DNA of 64,000 bases from Fulvimarina uroteuthidis (GTDB taxonomy: Bacteria; Pseudomonadota; Alphaproteobacteria; Rhizobiales; Rhizobiaceae): NCBI RefSeq assembly GCF_034321785.1, contig NZ_JAXLPB010000006.1, positions 62,001 to 126,000 on the forward strand. The letters run 5' to 3'. Positions 7,844 through 17,316 of this stretch are shown here, piece after piece. The notes beneath the pieces were generated by a model. That model had not been told where the DNA came from, ran no database searches, and worked only from the letters and a program-made list of their open reading frames with translations. Position numbers and translations under genes: made by a program. How positions within the stretch are numbered: the stretch's first letter is position 1; each line of letters begins with the position of its first letter.

Positions 7844-9295
7844 ATGAACCTTGCACGACTTGCAGACGAACTCGGCCTGGCTCCCGACGGAGCCGCCGCC
7901 ATCGAGATCACAGGCCTGACGCTCGATAGCCGCAAGGTCGAGCCCGGATTTCTGTTCGCGGCCGTCTCCGGCGTCAAGGCGAACGGCGCAGCGTTCGTCG
8001 AGGACGCGAAAGCCCGCGGCGCCGCCGCGATCCTGTGCGCCAGCGATGCCCGGATCGAGACAGACCTGCCCCTTGTCAGGTCGGACAATCCCCGGCTCGC
8101 CCTTGCCCGGATCGCGGCGCGCTTCTTCGGCAGGCAACCCGAAACCATCGTCGCCGTCACCGGAACCGCCGGCAAGACCTCCATCGCCTCCTTCGTTCGC
8201 CAGATCTGGACGTCGGCAAACGAACAGGCCGCCTCGATCGGGACGACGGGCGTGGTGTCGCCGGGGCGCGATGAATACGGCACGCTGACGACGCCGGATC
8301 CGATCGCACTTGCGAGGCTGATGGCCGAACTTGCGGGCGAGGGCGTGACGCACGCCGCCATGGAGGCGTCGAGCCACGGCATCGACCAGCACCGCCTCGA
8401 CGGGGTGCGGCTCGCCGCCGGCGCCTTCACCAATCTCGGCCACGACCATCTGGATTATCATCCCGATCTCGAAAGCTATTTCGCGGCCAAGATGGGACTG
8501 TTCACCCGGCTTTTGCCTTCGGGCGCCCCCGCCGTCATCAATACGGACGACGCCTGGTCGGCCCGCGCGATCGATGCTGCAAGGCAGGCCGGCTGCACGG
8601 TCCATACGACGGGCCGGGCCGGAACGCTCCTGACGCTGAGCCGTCTGGAGCACGAGCGCGATCGTCAGGTGGCCGAGATCAAGACGACGGACGGCATCGT
8701 TCGGATCGTACTGCCGCTCGCCGGCGAATTCCAGATGTCGAACGCTCTGGTGGCGGCCGGTCTCGCCATCGTCACGGGAACGTCGGTGCGAACCGCGCTC
8801 GCGGCCCTCGAAACGCTGAAGGGCGCGTCGGGCCGGCTCGAGAAGGCCGGCACGACGAAGGACGGCGTTCCGGTCTTCGTCGACTACGCCCACAAGCCCG
8901 AAGCGCTCGAGCATGTGCTGAAGGCCGTGCGTCCGTTCACGACCGGCCGCGTCATCGCGATCATCGGTTGCGGCGGCGACCGGGACAGGGCGAAGCGGCC
9001 GATGATGGGCGCGATCGCCGCGCGGCTCGCCGACGTCGTGATCGTCACCGACGACAATCCGCGCTCGGAGGATCCGGGCACCATCCGCGCCGAGATCATG
9101 GCGGCGGCGACCGGCGCGCGCGAGATCGGCGATCGCCGCAACGCCATTCGCGCCGCGATTGCCGAAGCCGGCAAGGGCGACACGGTGATCGTTGCCGGCA
9201 AGGGGCACGAGACCGGCCAGCTCGTCGGCACGGTGAATCATCATTTCAGCGATCACGAGGAAGTGGCGGCGGCCATTGCGGAGACGATGGCGTGA
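7844..9295 (+). CDS. murE: UDP-MurNAc-L-Ala-D-Glu:meso-DAP ligase MurE
   Basis: This 483-residue Mur ligase adds the third residue of the stem peptide in the cytoplasm. It shows the ATP-binding GTAGKTS (107-113), TTPDPIALA, FTNLGHDHLDYH and the DDNPRSEDP motif, whose DNPR is the marker for meso-diaminopimelate rather than lysine specificity. C-terminal GKGHETGQ is also conserved. A 141-base gap with no obvious gene separates it from ftsI. Its last codons overlap the GTG start of murF. Confidence 0.96.
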   Translation: MNLARLADELGLAPDGAAAIEITGLTLDSRKVEPGFLFAAVSGVKANGAAFVEDAKARGAAAILCASDARIETDLPLVRSDNPRLALARIAARFFGRQPETIVAVTGTAGKTSIASFVRQIWTSANEQAASIGTTGVVSPGRDEYGTLTTPDPIALARLMAELAGEGVTHAAMEASSHGIDQHRLDGVRLAAGAFTNLGHDHLDYHPDLESYFAAKMGLFTRLLPSGAPAVINTDDAWSARAIDAARQAGCTVHTTGRAGTLLTLSRLEHERDRQVAEIKTTDGIVRIVLPLAGEFQMSNALVAAGLAIVTGTSVRTALAALETLKGASGRLEKAGTTKDGVPVFVDYAHKPEALEHVLKAVRPFTTGRVIAIIGCGGDRDRAKRPMMGAIAARLADVVIVTDDNPRSEDPGTIRAEIMAAATGAREIGDRRNAIRAAIAEAGKGDTVIVAGKGHETGQLVGTVNHHFSDHEEVAAAIAETMA

Positions 9296-10788
9296 GCGAT
9301 TTTCTATGGGAAACGGATGTCCTGATCGAAGCCATGCGGGCCCGCCCGATCGGCACCATGCCGGCCGGCATCCGGGGCATCTCCATCGACAGCCGGACGG
9401 TCGAGAAGGGTGACGCGTTCTTCGCCATCGCCGGCGACCGGTTCGACGGCCACGACTTTCTGATCAATGCGCAGAAGGCCGGCGCGGCACTGCATGTCGT
9501 GTCCGAGCGGCGCATTCCGGCGTTGGGGCGTCTTCAGGCTCCGATGCTGGTCGTCGACGACGTTCTGGACGCGCTCGGGCGCCTGGCCGCAGCTGCGCGG
9601 GCCCGTTCCAAAGCGCAGATCGTCGCCGTCACGGGAAGCGTCGGAAAGACGACGACGAAGGAGGCGCTGCGTCACGGCCTTGCCGTCAACGGTACGGTTC
9701 ACGCAAGCCTTGCATCCTTCAACAATCACTGGGGCGTTCCGCTGAGCCTTGCCCGCCTTCCGGCGGAGACGCGCTATGCGATCTTCGAGATCGGGATGAA
9801 CCATCCCGGCGAGATCCGTCCCCTGGTCAAGCTCGTGCGCCCGCACGCCGCCATCGTGACGCTGATCGCCGCGGCCCATCTCGGCCATTTCCGCGATCTG
9901 GACGAGATCGCCGATGCCAAGGCGGAAATCTTCGAGGGGCTGGTCGCCGGAGGCACCGCGATCGTCAATTCGGACGATCCGAAATGCATGCGGCTCGCCA
10001 GCGCCGCGCGGGCCGCCGGCGTGACGAACGTGATGACGTTCGGCGAGGCCCCGGGCGCCGATTTCAGAATGACCGAGTTCGAGGCCGGCGACGCCGGTTC
10101 GATGCTCATCGCCGATATTGCGGGCACCTCGGTGTCCGTGGAACTTGCCATGTCGGGCAAGCATTTCGCCCAGAACACGCTCGCGGTTCTGGGCGCTGCC
10201 CACGTGGCCGGCGCCGACGTCGAGGCAGTCGCGGCGCGGCTCTCGAGCTGGCAGGCGGTCAAGGGCAGGGGGCAGCGCTACAGCCTGGCCATGCCGTCCG
10301 GCGGCGAGATCACGGTCTTCGATGACAGCTACAACGCGAACCCTGCCTCCATGCGGGCCGCGATCGATACGCTGCGCCTTGCAAGGCTCGGCGAGAACGG
10401 TCGCAGGATCGCGGTTCTCGGCGACATGAAGGAACTTGGCGGCCACAGCGGCGACCTGCATGCCGGCCTTGCCGAGCCGCTCGCGGCCGCAGGCGTCAGC
10501 CGGGTCTTTCTCGTCGGCGAGGAGATCAGGGCGCTCGAATCCGCCTTGCCGGAGGCGATCGAATCCTCCCTGCACGACGCGCCGGCCGATGCCGAAGAGC
10601 AACTTCTGTCGGAGATGCGCGCGGGCGATGCCATCATGGTCAAGGCCTCCCGCAGCATCGGGCTGGAAAAGCTGGTCGAGGGACTACTGACGCGCTACCC
10701 GCCCCGGCCCGTGGCCCTTGACGAGGCCCCGCCTACAGGTGACACGACGTCCGTACCAGACGATACACCGGAGAATTCAACGCGATGA
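9292..10788 (+). CDS. murF: UDP-MurNAc-tripeptide:D-Ala-D-Ala ligase MurF
   Basis: A 498-residue Mur ligase that adds D-Ala-D-Ala to complete the UDP-MurNAc-pentapeptide. Visible motifs are SIDSRTVEKGDAFFAI at the N-terminus, the P-loop VTGSVGKTTTKE, FEIGMNHPGEI, and DDSYNANPASMRAAI, the characteristic MurF stretch. The start is a GTG that overlaps the murE stop (GTGA). A proline- and threonine-rich tail of about 25 residues extends past the usual end. Its stop overlaps the mraY ATG. Confidence 0.96.
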   Translation: MSDFLWETDVLIEAMRARPIGTMPAGIRGISIDSRTVEKGDAFFAIAGDRFDGHDFLINAQKAGAALHVVSERRIPALGRLQAPMLVVDDVLDALGRLAAAARARSKAQIVAVTGSVGKTTTKEALRHGLAVNGTVHASLASFNNHWGVPLSLARLPAETRYAIFEIGMNHPGEIRPLVKLVRPHAAIVTLIAAAHLGHFRDLDEIADAKAEIFEGLVAGGTAIVNSDDPKCMRLASAARAAGVTNVMTFGEAPGADFRMTEFEAGDAGSMLIADIAGTSVSVELAMSGKHFAQNTLAVLGAAHVAGADVEAVAARLSSWQAVKGRGQRYSLAMPSGGEITVFDDSYNANPASMRAAIDTLRLARLGENGRRIAVLGDMKELGGHSGDLHAGLAEPLAAAGVSRVFLVGEEIRALESALPEAIESSLHDAPADAEEQLLSEMRAGDAIMVKASRSIGLEKLVEGLLTRYPPRPVALDEAPPTGDTTSVPDDTPENSTR

Positions 10789-11867
10789 TCGCCTATCTCG
10801 GACAGTTCGCCGACCAGATCGCGATCTTCAACATTTTCCGCTACATCACCTTTCGCACCGGCGCGGCGATGATCTTCGGATTCATCTCCGTGTTCCTGTT
10901 CGGGCCCGCGATCATCGCGGCGCTGAGACTGCGTCAGGGCCGCGGACAGCCGATCCGCGCCGACGGACCGCAGACCCATTTCAAGAAGGCCGGAACGCCG
11001 ACCATGGGCGGGCTGATGATCCTTTCCGGTGTCCTGGTCTCGACGCTTCTGTGGGCGGATCTCACCAATATCTATGTCTGGACGGTGCTGCTGGTCACCA
11101 TCGGATTCGGCGCGATCGGCTTTTACGACGACTATCTGAAAGTGACCAAGCAGAGCGACAAGGGCTTTTCCGGCAAGGCTCGCCTGGCCCTCGAATTCCT
11201 GATCGCCGGAATCGCGGTGCTTCTCATCGTCATGGGCGCGGAGGGGACGTTCGCGACGTCGCTGACCTTTCCGTTCGTGAAGGAGCTGCTGCTCAATCTC
11301 GGCTGGTTCTACGTCGGGTTCGCGGCTTTCGTCATCGTCGGCGCCGCCAATGCGGTGAACCTGACCGACGGGCTCGACGGGCTCGCGATCGTGCCGATCA
11401 TGATCGCCATCGCCGCGCTCGGGCTGATCGCCTATCTCTCGGGCAATGTGAACTTCGCCAATTATCTGCAGATCCATTACGTCGCAGGCACGGGCGAGCT
11501 CGCGCCGGTCTGCGGCGCGGTGATCGGCGCCGGCCTCGGCTTCCTGTGGTTCAACGCGCCACCGGCCGCCATCTTCATGGGCGACACGGGATCCTTGGCG
11601 CTCGGCGGCATGACCGGCGCCGTCGCGGTCTCGACGAAGCACGAGATCGTCCTGGCGATCATCGGCGGTCTCTTCGTCATCGAGGCGCTATCGGTGATCA
11701 TCCAGGTCGTTTGCTTCAAGCTGACCGGCAAACGGGTGTTCCTCATGGCGCCGATCCACCATCATTTCGAGAAGCTCGGCTGGACCGAGAGCCAGGTCGT
11801 GATCCGGTTCTGGATCATCGCGTTCATGCTGGCCTTCGTCGGCCTTTCCACGCTCAAGCTGCGGTAA
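10785..11867 (+). CDS. mraY: Phospho-N-acetylmuramoyl-pentapeptide transferase MraY
   Basis: A 360-residue integral membrane enzyme that transfers phospho-MurNAc-pentapeptide to undecaprenyl phosphate and makes lipid I. About ten membrane segments are apparent. Signature sites are GFYDDYLKVTKQSDKG (the paired catalytic aspartates), NLTDGLDGLA, FMGDTGSLALGG and the histidine cluster MAPIHHHFE. Length and order match the family. It overlaps murF by four bases and murD starts 4 bases after it. Confidence 0.97.
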   Translation: MIAYLGQFADQIAIFNIFRYITFRTGAAMIFGFISVFLFGPAIIAALRLRQGRGQPIRADGPQTHFKKAGTPTMGGLMILSGVLVSTLLWADLTNIYVWTVLLVTIGFGAIGFYDDYLKVTKQSDKGFSGKARLALEFLIAGIAVLLIVMGAEGTFATSLTFPFVKELLLNLGWFYVGFAAFVIVGAANAVNLTDGLDGLAIVPIMIAIAALGLIAYLSGNVNFANYLQIHYVAGTGELAPVCGAVIGAGLGFLWFNAPPAAIFMGDTGSLALGGMTGAVAVSTKHEIVLAIIGGLFVIEALSVIIQVVCFKLTGKRVFLMAPIHHHFEKLGWTESQVVIRFWIIAFMLAFVGLSTLKLR

Positions 11868-11871
11868 CAGG

Positions 11872-13263
11872 ATGAAGATCGAAAGCTTCGCCGGCAAGCG
11901 CATTGCCCTCTTCGGTCTCGGCGGCTCCGGCCTTGCGACGGCCCAGGCGCTGCTCGAAGGCGGAGCCGATCTCGTTGCGTTCGACGACAATCCGGAAAGC
12001 GTCGCCAAGGCGGACGCCGCCGGCATCGCGACCGGGAACCTGCACGAGATCGACTGGTCGAGGCTCGATGGGTTCGTCCTGTCCCCCGGCGTGCCGTTGA
12101 CCCATCCCAAGCCCCACTGGTCGGTCGATCTGGCCGCAAGGGCCGGCGTTCCGGTCATCGGCGATGTCGAGATCTTCGGCCGCGAGCGGCGGATGAAGGC
12201 ACCCGAATCGCCCTTCGTGGCGATCACGGGGACGAACGGGAAATCGACGACGACCGCGCTGATCGCCCACTGTCTTGCGCAGAGCGCACGAAACACGCAG
12301 CTGGGCGGCAATATCGGCGTCCCGGTGCTGACGCTGGCCGATCCTTCTCCGCAGAACCATTATGTCGTCGAATGCTCCTCCTATCAGATCGACCTCGCGC
12401 CGACGCTCCAGCCCTCGGTCGGCCTCCTGCTCAATCTGACGCCGGATCATCTGGATCGGCACGGCACGATGGAGCATTACGCCGCCGTGAAGGAGCGGCT
12501 TGTCGCGGGCGCCGACCATGCCGTCGTCGGGGATGACGACGAATGGTGCCGCGCGATCGGCAACCGGCTCGAGGGCGCCGGACGCCGCGTCGTTCGTATC
12601 AGCGGGCGAGGGCCGGTCGAGAATGGAGCCTTCTACGAAGACGGTGCCGTCCTGCGGCGCATGGAGGGCTACCCCGAGGCGCGTTTCGATCTCGGCGCGA
12701 TCGGATCGCTTCGCGGACGTCACAATGGGCAGAACGCGGCCGCGGCCGTTGCCGTTCTGACGCTGTGCGGGCTCATCGAGCGCGATATCGCCAACGGTTT
12801 GAAGAGCTTTCCCGGACTGGCTCACCGGATGGAAGAGGTCGGCCGGATCGGCAATGCCCTGTTCATCAACGATTCCAAGGCGACGAATGCGGATGCGGCG
12901 GGCACCGCGCTTGCCTCGTTCGAGCGGATCTACTGGATCGCCGGCGGCCTTCCGAAAGAGGGCGGGATCGCCGGGCTCTCGGCGTTCTTTCCAAGGATCG
13001 TGAAGGCCTATCTTATCGGCGAGGCCGCGCCGCAGTTCGCCGCGACCCTCGGCGAGAGCGTTCCGTTCGAGATTTCCGCGACCCTGCCGAACGCGGTCGC
13101 GAGCGCCGCCCGGGACGCTTCATCCGACGCAATGCCGTCGGCCGTGCTATTATCCCCGGCCTGCGCCAGCTTCGACCAGTATCGTAACTTCGAAGTGCGC
13201 GGCGATGCATTCCGTGAAGCGGTCGAAACGTTGCGCGGACAGGGGAACGAGGCGGGACAATGA
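11872..13263 (+). CDS. murD: UDP-MurNAc-L-Ala:D-Glu ligase MurD
   Basis: A 463-residue Mur ligase that adds D-glutamate to UDP-MurNAc-L-Ala. It has the N-terminal Rossmann-like GLGGSGLATAQAL, the P-loop ITGTNGKSTTTALI, LLNLTPDHLDRHGTMEHY and FINDSKATNADAA in the C-terminal domain, all MurD signatures. The length is normal. It is translationally linked to ftsW by an ATGA overlap at its end. Confidence 0.96.
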   Translation: MKIESFAGKRIALFGLGGSGLATAQALLEGGADLVAFDDNPESVAKADAAGIATGNLHEIDWSRLDGFVLSPGVPLTHPKPHWSVDLAARAGVPVIGDVEIFGRERRMKAPESPFVAITGTNGKSTTTALIAHCLAQSARNTQLGGNIGVPVLTLADPSPQNHYVVECSSYQIDLAPTLQPSVGLLLNLTPDHLDRHGTMEHYAAVKERLVAGADHAVVGDDDEWCRAIGNRLEGAGRRVVRISGRGPVENGAFYEDGAVLRRMEGYPEARFDLGAIGSLRGRHNGQNAAAAVAVLTLCGLIERDIANGLKSFPGLAHRMEEVGRIGNALFINDSKATNADAAGTALASFERIYWIAGGLPKEGGIAGLSAFFPRIVKAYLIGEAAPQFAATLGESVPFEISATLPNAVASAARDASSDAMPSAVLLSPACASFDQYRNFEVRGDAFREAVETLRGQGNEAGQ

Positions 13264-14417
13264 GCGATTCCGGCAGCAAGATCATAAAGGTATCGGACTG
13301 GTGGCGCGGTCTCGACCCCTGGCTGCTCAGTGCCTTTCTCGTTCTCCTGATCGGCGGAGCGGTCCTGTCCTTCGCGGCAAGCCCGCCCGTCGCCGAGCGG
13401 ATCGGGCTTCAGCCCTTCCATTTCGTCGAGCGGCACATTTTCTTTCTGATTCCGTCGGCGATCGTGATGTTCGCCTGTTCGCTGCTGACACCACGCGGCG
13501 TTCAGCGCGCGGCGATCATCATGCTCGGCGTGTCCCTTCTCCTGATGATCATGACGCTGTTCATCGGCACGGAAATCAAGGGCGCGCGCCGCTGGCTCGA
13601 TTTCGGCGTGCTCAACATCCAGCCGTCGGAGTTCATGAAACCGGCCTTCGTCGTGGTGTGTGCGTTCCTGTTTGCCGAAAACGCCCGCCGGTCCGAAATT
13701 CCCGGCAATCTGTGCGCGCTGATCCTGCTTCTCGTCTCCGTGGCGTTGCTGGTGGCGCAGCCCGATCTCGGGCAGACCCTGCTCGTCGCCGCGACCTGGG
13801 GCGGGCTGTTCTTCATGGCCGGCATGCCCTGGCTGTGGATCGCTCTCCTGGCCGCGATCGGCCTGACGGGCGCGTTCTTCGCCTACGAGGTCTTCGATCA
13901 CGTGGCCAGCCGTATCGACCGGTTCTTCACCGGCGAGGGCGACAACTACCAGACCGACACCGCGCGCGAGGCCATCCTCAATGGCGGCTGGTTCGGACAG
14001 GGTCCGGGCGAGGGGACCGTCAAACGGCTGCTGCCCGACAGTCACACCGACTTCGCCTTCGCGGTCGTCGCCGAAGAGTTCGGAATCATCACCTGCGTGG
14101 TGCTCGCCGCCGTCTTCGCCTTCGTGGTGATGCGCGGGCTCTCCGTCGCGGTATCGCAGCGCGATATCTTCGTGCGCCTGTCGATCTCCGGTCTCGTCTT
14201 CATCTTCGGCCTGCAGTCGATCATCAACATGGCGGTGAACCTGCAGCTCATCCCGGCCAAGGGCATGACGCTGCCCTTCATCTCCTACGGCGGTTCGTCG
14301 ATGATCGCGATCTCGATCAGCGCCGGCTTCGTTCTGGCGCTCACGCGCAGGCGACCGGAAAACCGTTCCTACACGGACCGGCTCATGGAACGCACGGCCC
14401 TGATCCACGGGGTCTGA
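13260..14417 (+). CDS. ftsW: Septal peptidoglycan polymerase FtsW (SEDS)
   Basis: A 385-residue SEDS glycosyltransferase with about ten membrane segments that polymerises lipid II at the septum with FtsI. Seen in order are GARRWLDFG with QPSEFMKPAF, the large periplasmic loop SRIDRFFTGEGDNYQ, EAILNGGWFGQGPGEG, LPDSHTDFAFAVVAEEFG with the catalytic Asp region, and the C-terminal PFISYGGSSM. It overlaps murD by four bases. A 161-base gap without an evident gene separates it from murG. Confidence 0.96.
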   Translation: MSDSGSKIIKVSDWWRGLDPWLLSAFLVLLIGGAVLSFAASPPVAERIGLQPFHFVERHIFFLIPSAIVMFACSLLTPRGVQRAAIIMLGVSLLLMIMTLFIGTEIKGARRWLDFGVLNIQPSEFMKPAFVVVCAFLFAENARRSEIPGNLCALILLLVSVALLVAQPDLGQTLLVAATWGGLFFMAGMPWLWIALLAAIGLTGAFFAYEVFDHVASRIDRFFTGEGDNYQTDTAREAILNGGWFGQGPGEGTVKRLLPDSHTDFAFAVVAEEFGIITCVVLAAVFAFVVMRGLSVAVSQRDIFVRLSISGLVFIFGLQSIINMAVNLQLIPAKGMTLPFISYGGSSMIAISISAGFVLALTRRRPENRSYTDRLMERTALIHGV

Positions 14418-14578
14418 CGACAGGCATAACACGCACCGGACCGATCGATCGTTGGCGGTTCGCGGCGCGCCCGAGGGCGTCGGGTGGAGCTTGCGGCCGG
14501 CGTCGCGGGCGGCCCGACCCGAGCCTCGAAGCGGCGCAGAACGCAAAGCCGACACGATCCGGCGCTAGCGGGGTCTTC

Positions 14579-15703
14579 ATGAGCACCATCCTTCTTTCCG
14601 CCGGCGGCACGGGCGGCCATCTCTTTCCTGCCGAAGCGCTGGCGCACGAACTCGTCGCGCGCGGCCACCGCGTTCATCTTGCGACCGATGACCGGGCGGG
14701 GCGTTTCACCCAGACCTTTCCCGGCGACGGGGTCCACACGATCGCCTCGGCGACGTTCGCCTCGCGGAACCCGGTCAGGATCGCGCGGACCCTCTGGACC
14801 TTGTGGCAGGGGTTTCGCCAGGCCGGCAATCTGGTGCGCAAGATCCGCCCGGACGTCGTGGTCGGCTTCGGCGGCTATCCGACCGTGCCGCCGCTGATGG
14901 CGGCAAGCCGGGCCGGCCGTCCGACGATCGTGCACGAACAGAACGCCGTGATGGGCCGCGCCAACCGGTTTCTGGCCGGACGCGTCGACAGGATCGCCGC
15001 CGGCATCGCCCAGGATCAGGCCGACCCTTCGCTCGCGGCCAAGATGGTGGTGACGGGCAATCCGGTCCGCGCTGCGGTTCTGGAAGCGGCGAAGACCGCT
15101 TACGCGCCGCCCTTGGCGGACGGCCCGTTTCGGCTGGTCGTGTTCGGCGGCAGCCAGGGCGCCCGGTTCTTCTCGCAGATCATGCCGGAGACCGTCAGAC
15201 GGCTGCCGGAGGCGCTCGCAAGGCGGCTTCACGTCACGCAGCAGGCGCGCAAGGACGATGCGGCCGAGGTGGAGCGGTTCTACAGGGACGCGGGGATCGA
15301 GGCCGAGGTGGCGCCGTTCTTCGGCGACATGGCCCGCCGGATCGGCGCGGCGCATCTCGTCGTCAGCCGATCGGGCGCGTCCACGGTGTCGGAGATCGCC
15401 GTGATCGGCAGGCCTGCGGTCCTCGTGCCCTATCCCTATGCGCTCGATCACGATCAGGCCGCCAATGCCGCGCGCCTCGAAGCCGAGAACGGCGCGCTCG
15501 TCGTGCGCCAGGCGGATCTGTCGGCCGAAAGGCTCGCGGCCATCGTCACAGACCTTGCCGGCGACCCCGACCGGGCGACCGCCATGGCGGCGGCCGCCAG
15601 ACGAACGGGGATGCCGGATGCCGCGATCCGGCTTGCCGATCTGGTGGAGTCCCTGGCGGCGACCCGAGGGGCCCCGACCGCTTCCGCCGACCGGCCGGCA
15701 TAA
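14579..15703 (+). CDS. murG: UDP-GlcNAc:undecaprenyl-PP-MurNAc-pentapeptide GlcNAc transferase MurG
   Basis: A 374-residue GT28 enzyme that adds GlcNAc to lipid I to make lipid II at the inner face of the membrane. Two Rossmann halves are clear: SAGGTGGHLFPAEALA and VVGFGGYPTVPPL with HEQNAVMGRANR in the first, and VFGGSQGARFFSQ plus SRSGASTVSEI and YALDHDQAANA in the second. The ATG at 14579 starts exactly at the family's usual beginning, and the same frame is open upstream only by chance. Confidence 0.96.
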   Translation: MSTILLSAGGTGGHLFPAEALAHELVARGHRVHLATDDRAGRFTQTFPGDGVHTIASATFASRNPVRIARTLWTLWQGFRQAGNLVRKIRPDVVVGFGGYPTVPPLMAASRAGRPTIVHEQNAVMGRANRFLAGRVDRIAAGIAQDQADPSLAAKMVVTGNPVRAAVLEAAKTAYAPPLADGPFRLVVFGGSQGARFFSQIMPETVRRLPEALARRLHVTQQARKDDAAEVERFYRDAGIEAEVAPFFGDMARRIGAAHLVVSRSGASTVSEIAVIGRPAVLVPYPYALDHDQAANAARLEAENGALVVRQADLSAERLAAIVTDLAGDPDRATAMAAAARRTGMPDAAIRLADLVESLAATRGAPTASADRPA

Positions 15704-15894
15704 GACCGCGGACGGGCACGGCCGCCCAACCGCGAGGACAAAATTGTTAAACGACCCGGCGACATCCGGGGCGCATCCGTCTGCAAGACATGATTTTTCT
15801 TATCCGCGCCGATACTGTATCGGGACATCAACCGATCGAGGCGCCGCCGAATGTCCGGCGCAGCTTTCCCAAGGAACGTTCAGGAGACCCTGCC

Positions 15895-17316
15895 ATGAAG
15901 ATGCCGCCCAATATCGGTCCGGTTCATTTTATCGGAATCGGCGGCATCGGCATGAGCGGAATCGCCGAGGTCCTGGTCAATCTCGGCTATAAGGTACAGG
16001 GCTCCGACCAGTCCGAGAACGCCAATGTCGCGCGGCTGCGCGGCAAGGGCGTCAAGATTTCGATCGGTCATCGCTCCGACAATCTGGGAGAGGCCGAGGT
16101 CGTCGTGGTTTCGACCGCCATCAAGCGCTCGAATCCGGAACTTTCCGCCGCACGCGAGAAGCTGCTGCCCATCGTCCGGCGCGCCGAGATGCTGGCCGAA
16201 TTGATGCGGTTCCGCCAGGCCATCGCCATTGGCGGCACCCACGGCAAGACCACCACCACCTCCATGGTGGCCACGCTTCTCGACGCCGGCGGCCTCGATC
16301 CCACAGTGGTCAATGGCGGCATCATCAACGCCTACGGCACCAATGCGCGCATGGGCGACGGGGACTGGATGGTCGTCGAGGCCGACGAATCGGACGGCAC
16401 GTTCCTCAAGCTGCCCGCCGACGTCGCCGTCGTCACCAATATCGATCCGGAGCATCTCGACCATTACGGGACGTTCGACAAGGTGAAGGAGGCGTTCCGC
16501 TCCTTCGTCGAGAACGTCCCCTTCTACGGCTTCGCGGTGATGTGCATCGACCATCCCGTGGTCCAGAGCGTCGTCTCCGAGATCGAGGATCGGCGCGTCA
16601 TCACCTATGGCGAGAACCCCCAGGCGGACGTTCGTTTCGAGAACGTCTCCTTCGAGCCCGGCAAGTCGCTCTTCTCGGTCACGGTGCGCGACCGGGTGAA
16701 GGGCACCGAGATCGCGCTCGGCGAACTCAGCCTGCCCATGCCCGGCAAGCACAATGTCTCGAACGCGACCGCCGCGATCGCGGTCGCCAGCCGACTCGGG
16801 CTCAGCGCCGACCAGATCCGCAAGGGCCTGGCAAGCTTCGGCGGCGTCAAGCGCCGTTTCACGCTGACGGGCATGGTCGAGGGGATCGCGATCTACGACG
16901 ATTACGCCCATCATCCGGTGGAGATCCGCTCGGTCCTGGCGGCCGCGCGCGGGTCCGTCACCGGTCGCGTCATCGCGATCGCGCAGCCCCACCGCTACAC
17001 CCGCCTCCAGGCGCTGTTCCCGGATTTCGCCTCCTGTTTCAACGATGCCGACACGGTGGTCATGGCTCCGGTCTATGCTGCCGGAGAGGAGCCGATCGAG
17101 TTCGTCAATTCCGAGATGCTGGTGGAGCGGATCAAGCTCGGCGGTCACCGCGATGCGCGGTTGATCGACGGACCCGACGAACTGCCGGACCTCGTGAACC
17201 AGCTGGCCGAGGAGGGCGATCTCGTCATTCTCATGGGTGCCGGCTCGATCACCCAATGGGCCTACGCCCTGCCCAAGCAGTTGGAAGACCTGCGCGAGCG
17301 GGCGGTCAAGGCATGA
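15895..17316 (+). CDS. murC: UDP-MurNAc:L-alanine ligase MurC
   Basis: A 473-residue Mur ligase that adds the first stem-peptide residue, L-alanine, to UDP-MurNAc. GIGGIGMSGIAEVL (UDP-binding), the P-loop GGTHGKTTTTSMV, VEADESDGTFL, NIDPEHLDHYG and DDYAHHPVEI are all present. The frame is open upstream to 15790, but the ATG at 15895 has AGGAGA eight bases before it and begins at the normal N-terminus. A 190-base leader separates it from murG, so an internal promoter is possible. The stop overlaps murB. Confidence 0.96.
   Translation: MKMPPNIGPVHFIGIGGIGMSGIAEVLVNLGYKVQGSDQSENANVARLRGKGVKISIGHRSDNLGEAEVVVVSTAIKRSNPELSAAREKLLPIVRRAEMLAELMRFRQAIAIGGTHGKTTTTSMVATLLDAGGLDPTVVNGGIINAYGTNARMGDGDWMVVEADESDGTFLKLPADVAVVTNIDPEHLDHYGTFDKVKEAFRSFVENVPFYGFAVMCIDHPVVQSVVSEIEDRRVITYGENPQADVRFENVSFEPGKSLFSVTVRDRVKGTEIALGELSLPMPGKHNVSNATAAIAVASRLGLSADQIRKGLASFGGVKRRFTLTGMVEGIAIYDDYAHHPVEIRSVLAAARGSVTGRVIAIAQPHRYTRLQALFPDFASCFNDADTVVMAPVYAAGEEPIEFVNSEMLVERIKLGGHRDARLIDGPDELPDLVNQLAEEGDLVILMGAGSITQWAYALPKQLEDLRERAVKA

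Noticed and set aside
7760..10602. Long minus-strand frames opposite murE and murF
   Set aside because: Antisense shadows of intact Mur ligase genes with no recognisable domain.
13008..14555. 515-codon minus-strand frame opposite murD and ftsW
   Set aside because: Extremely charged sequence rich in Arg, Asp, His and Glu, the usual reverse image of hydrophobic FtsW.
15880..17256. 458-codon minus-strand frame opposite murC
   Set aside because: Antisense shadow; murC motifs are complete on the plus strand.
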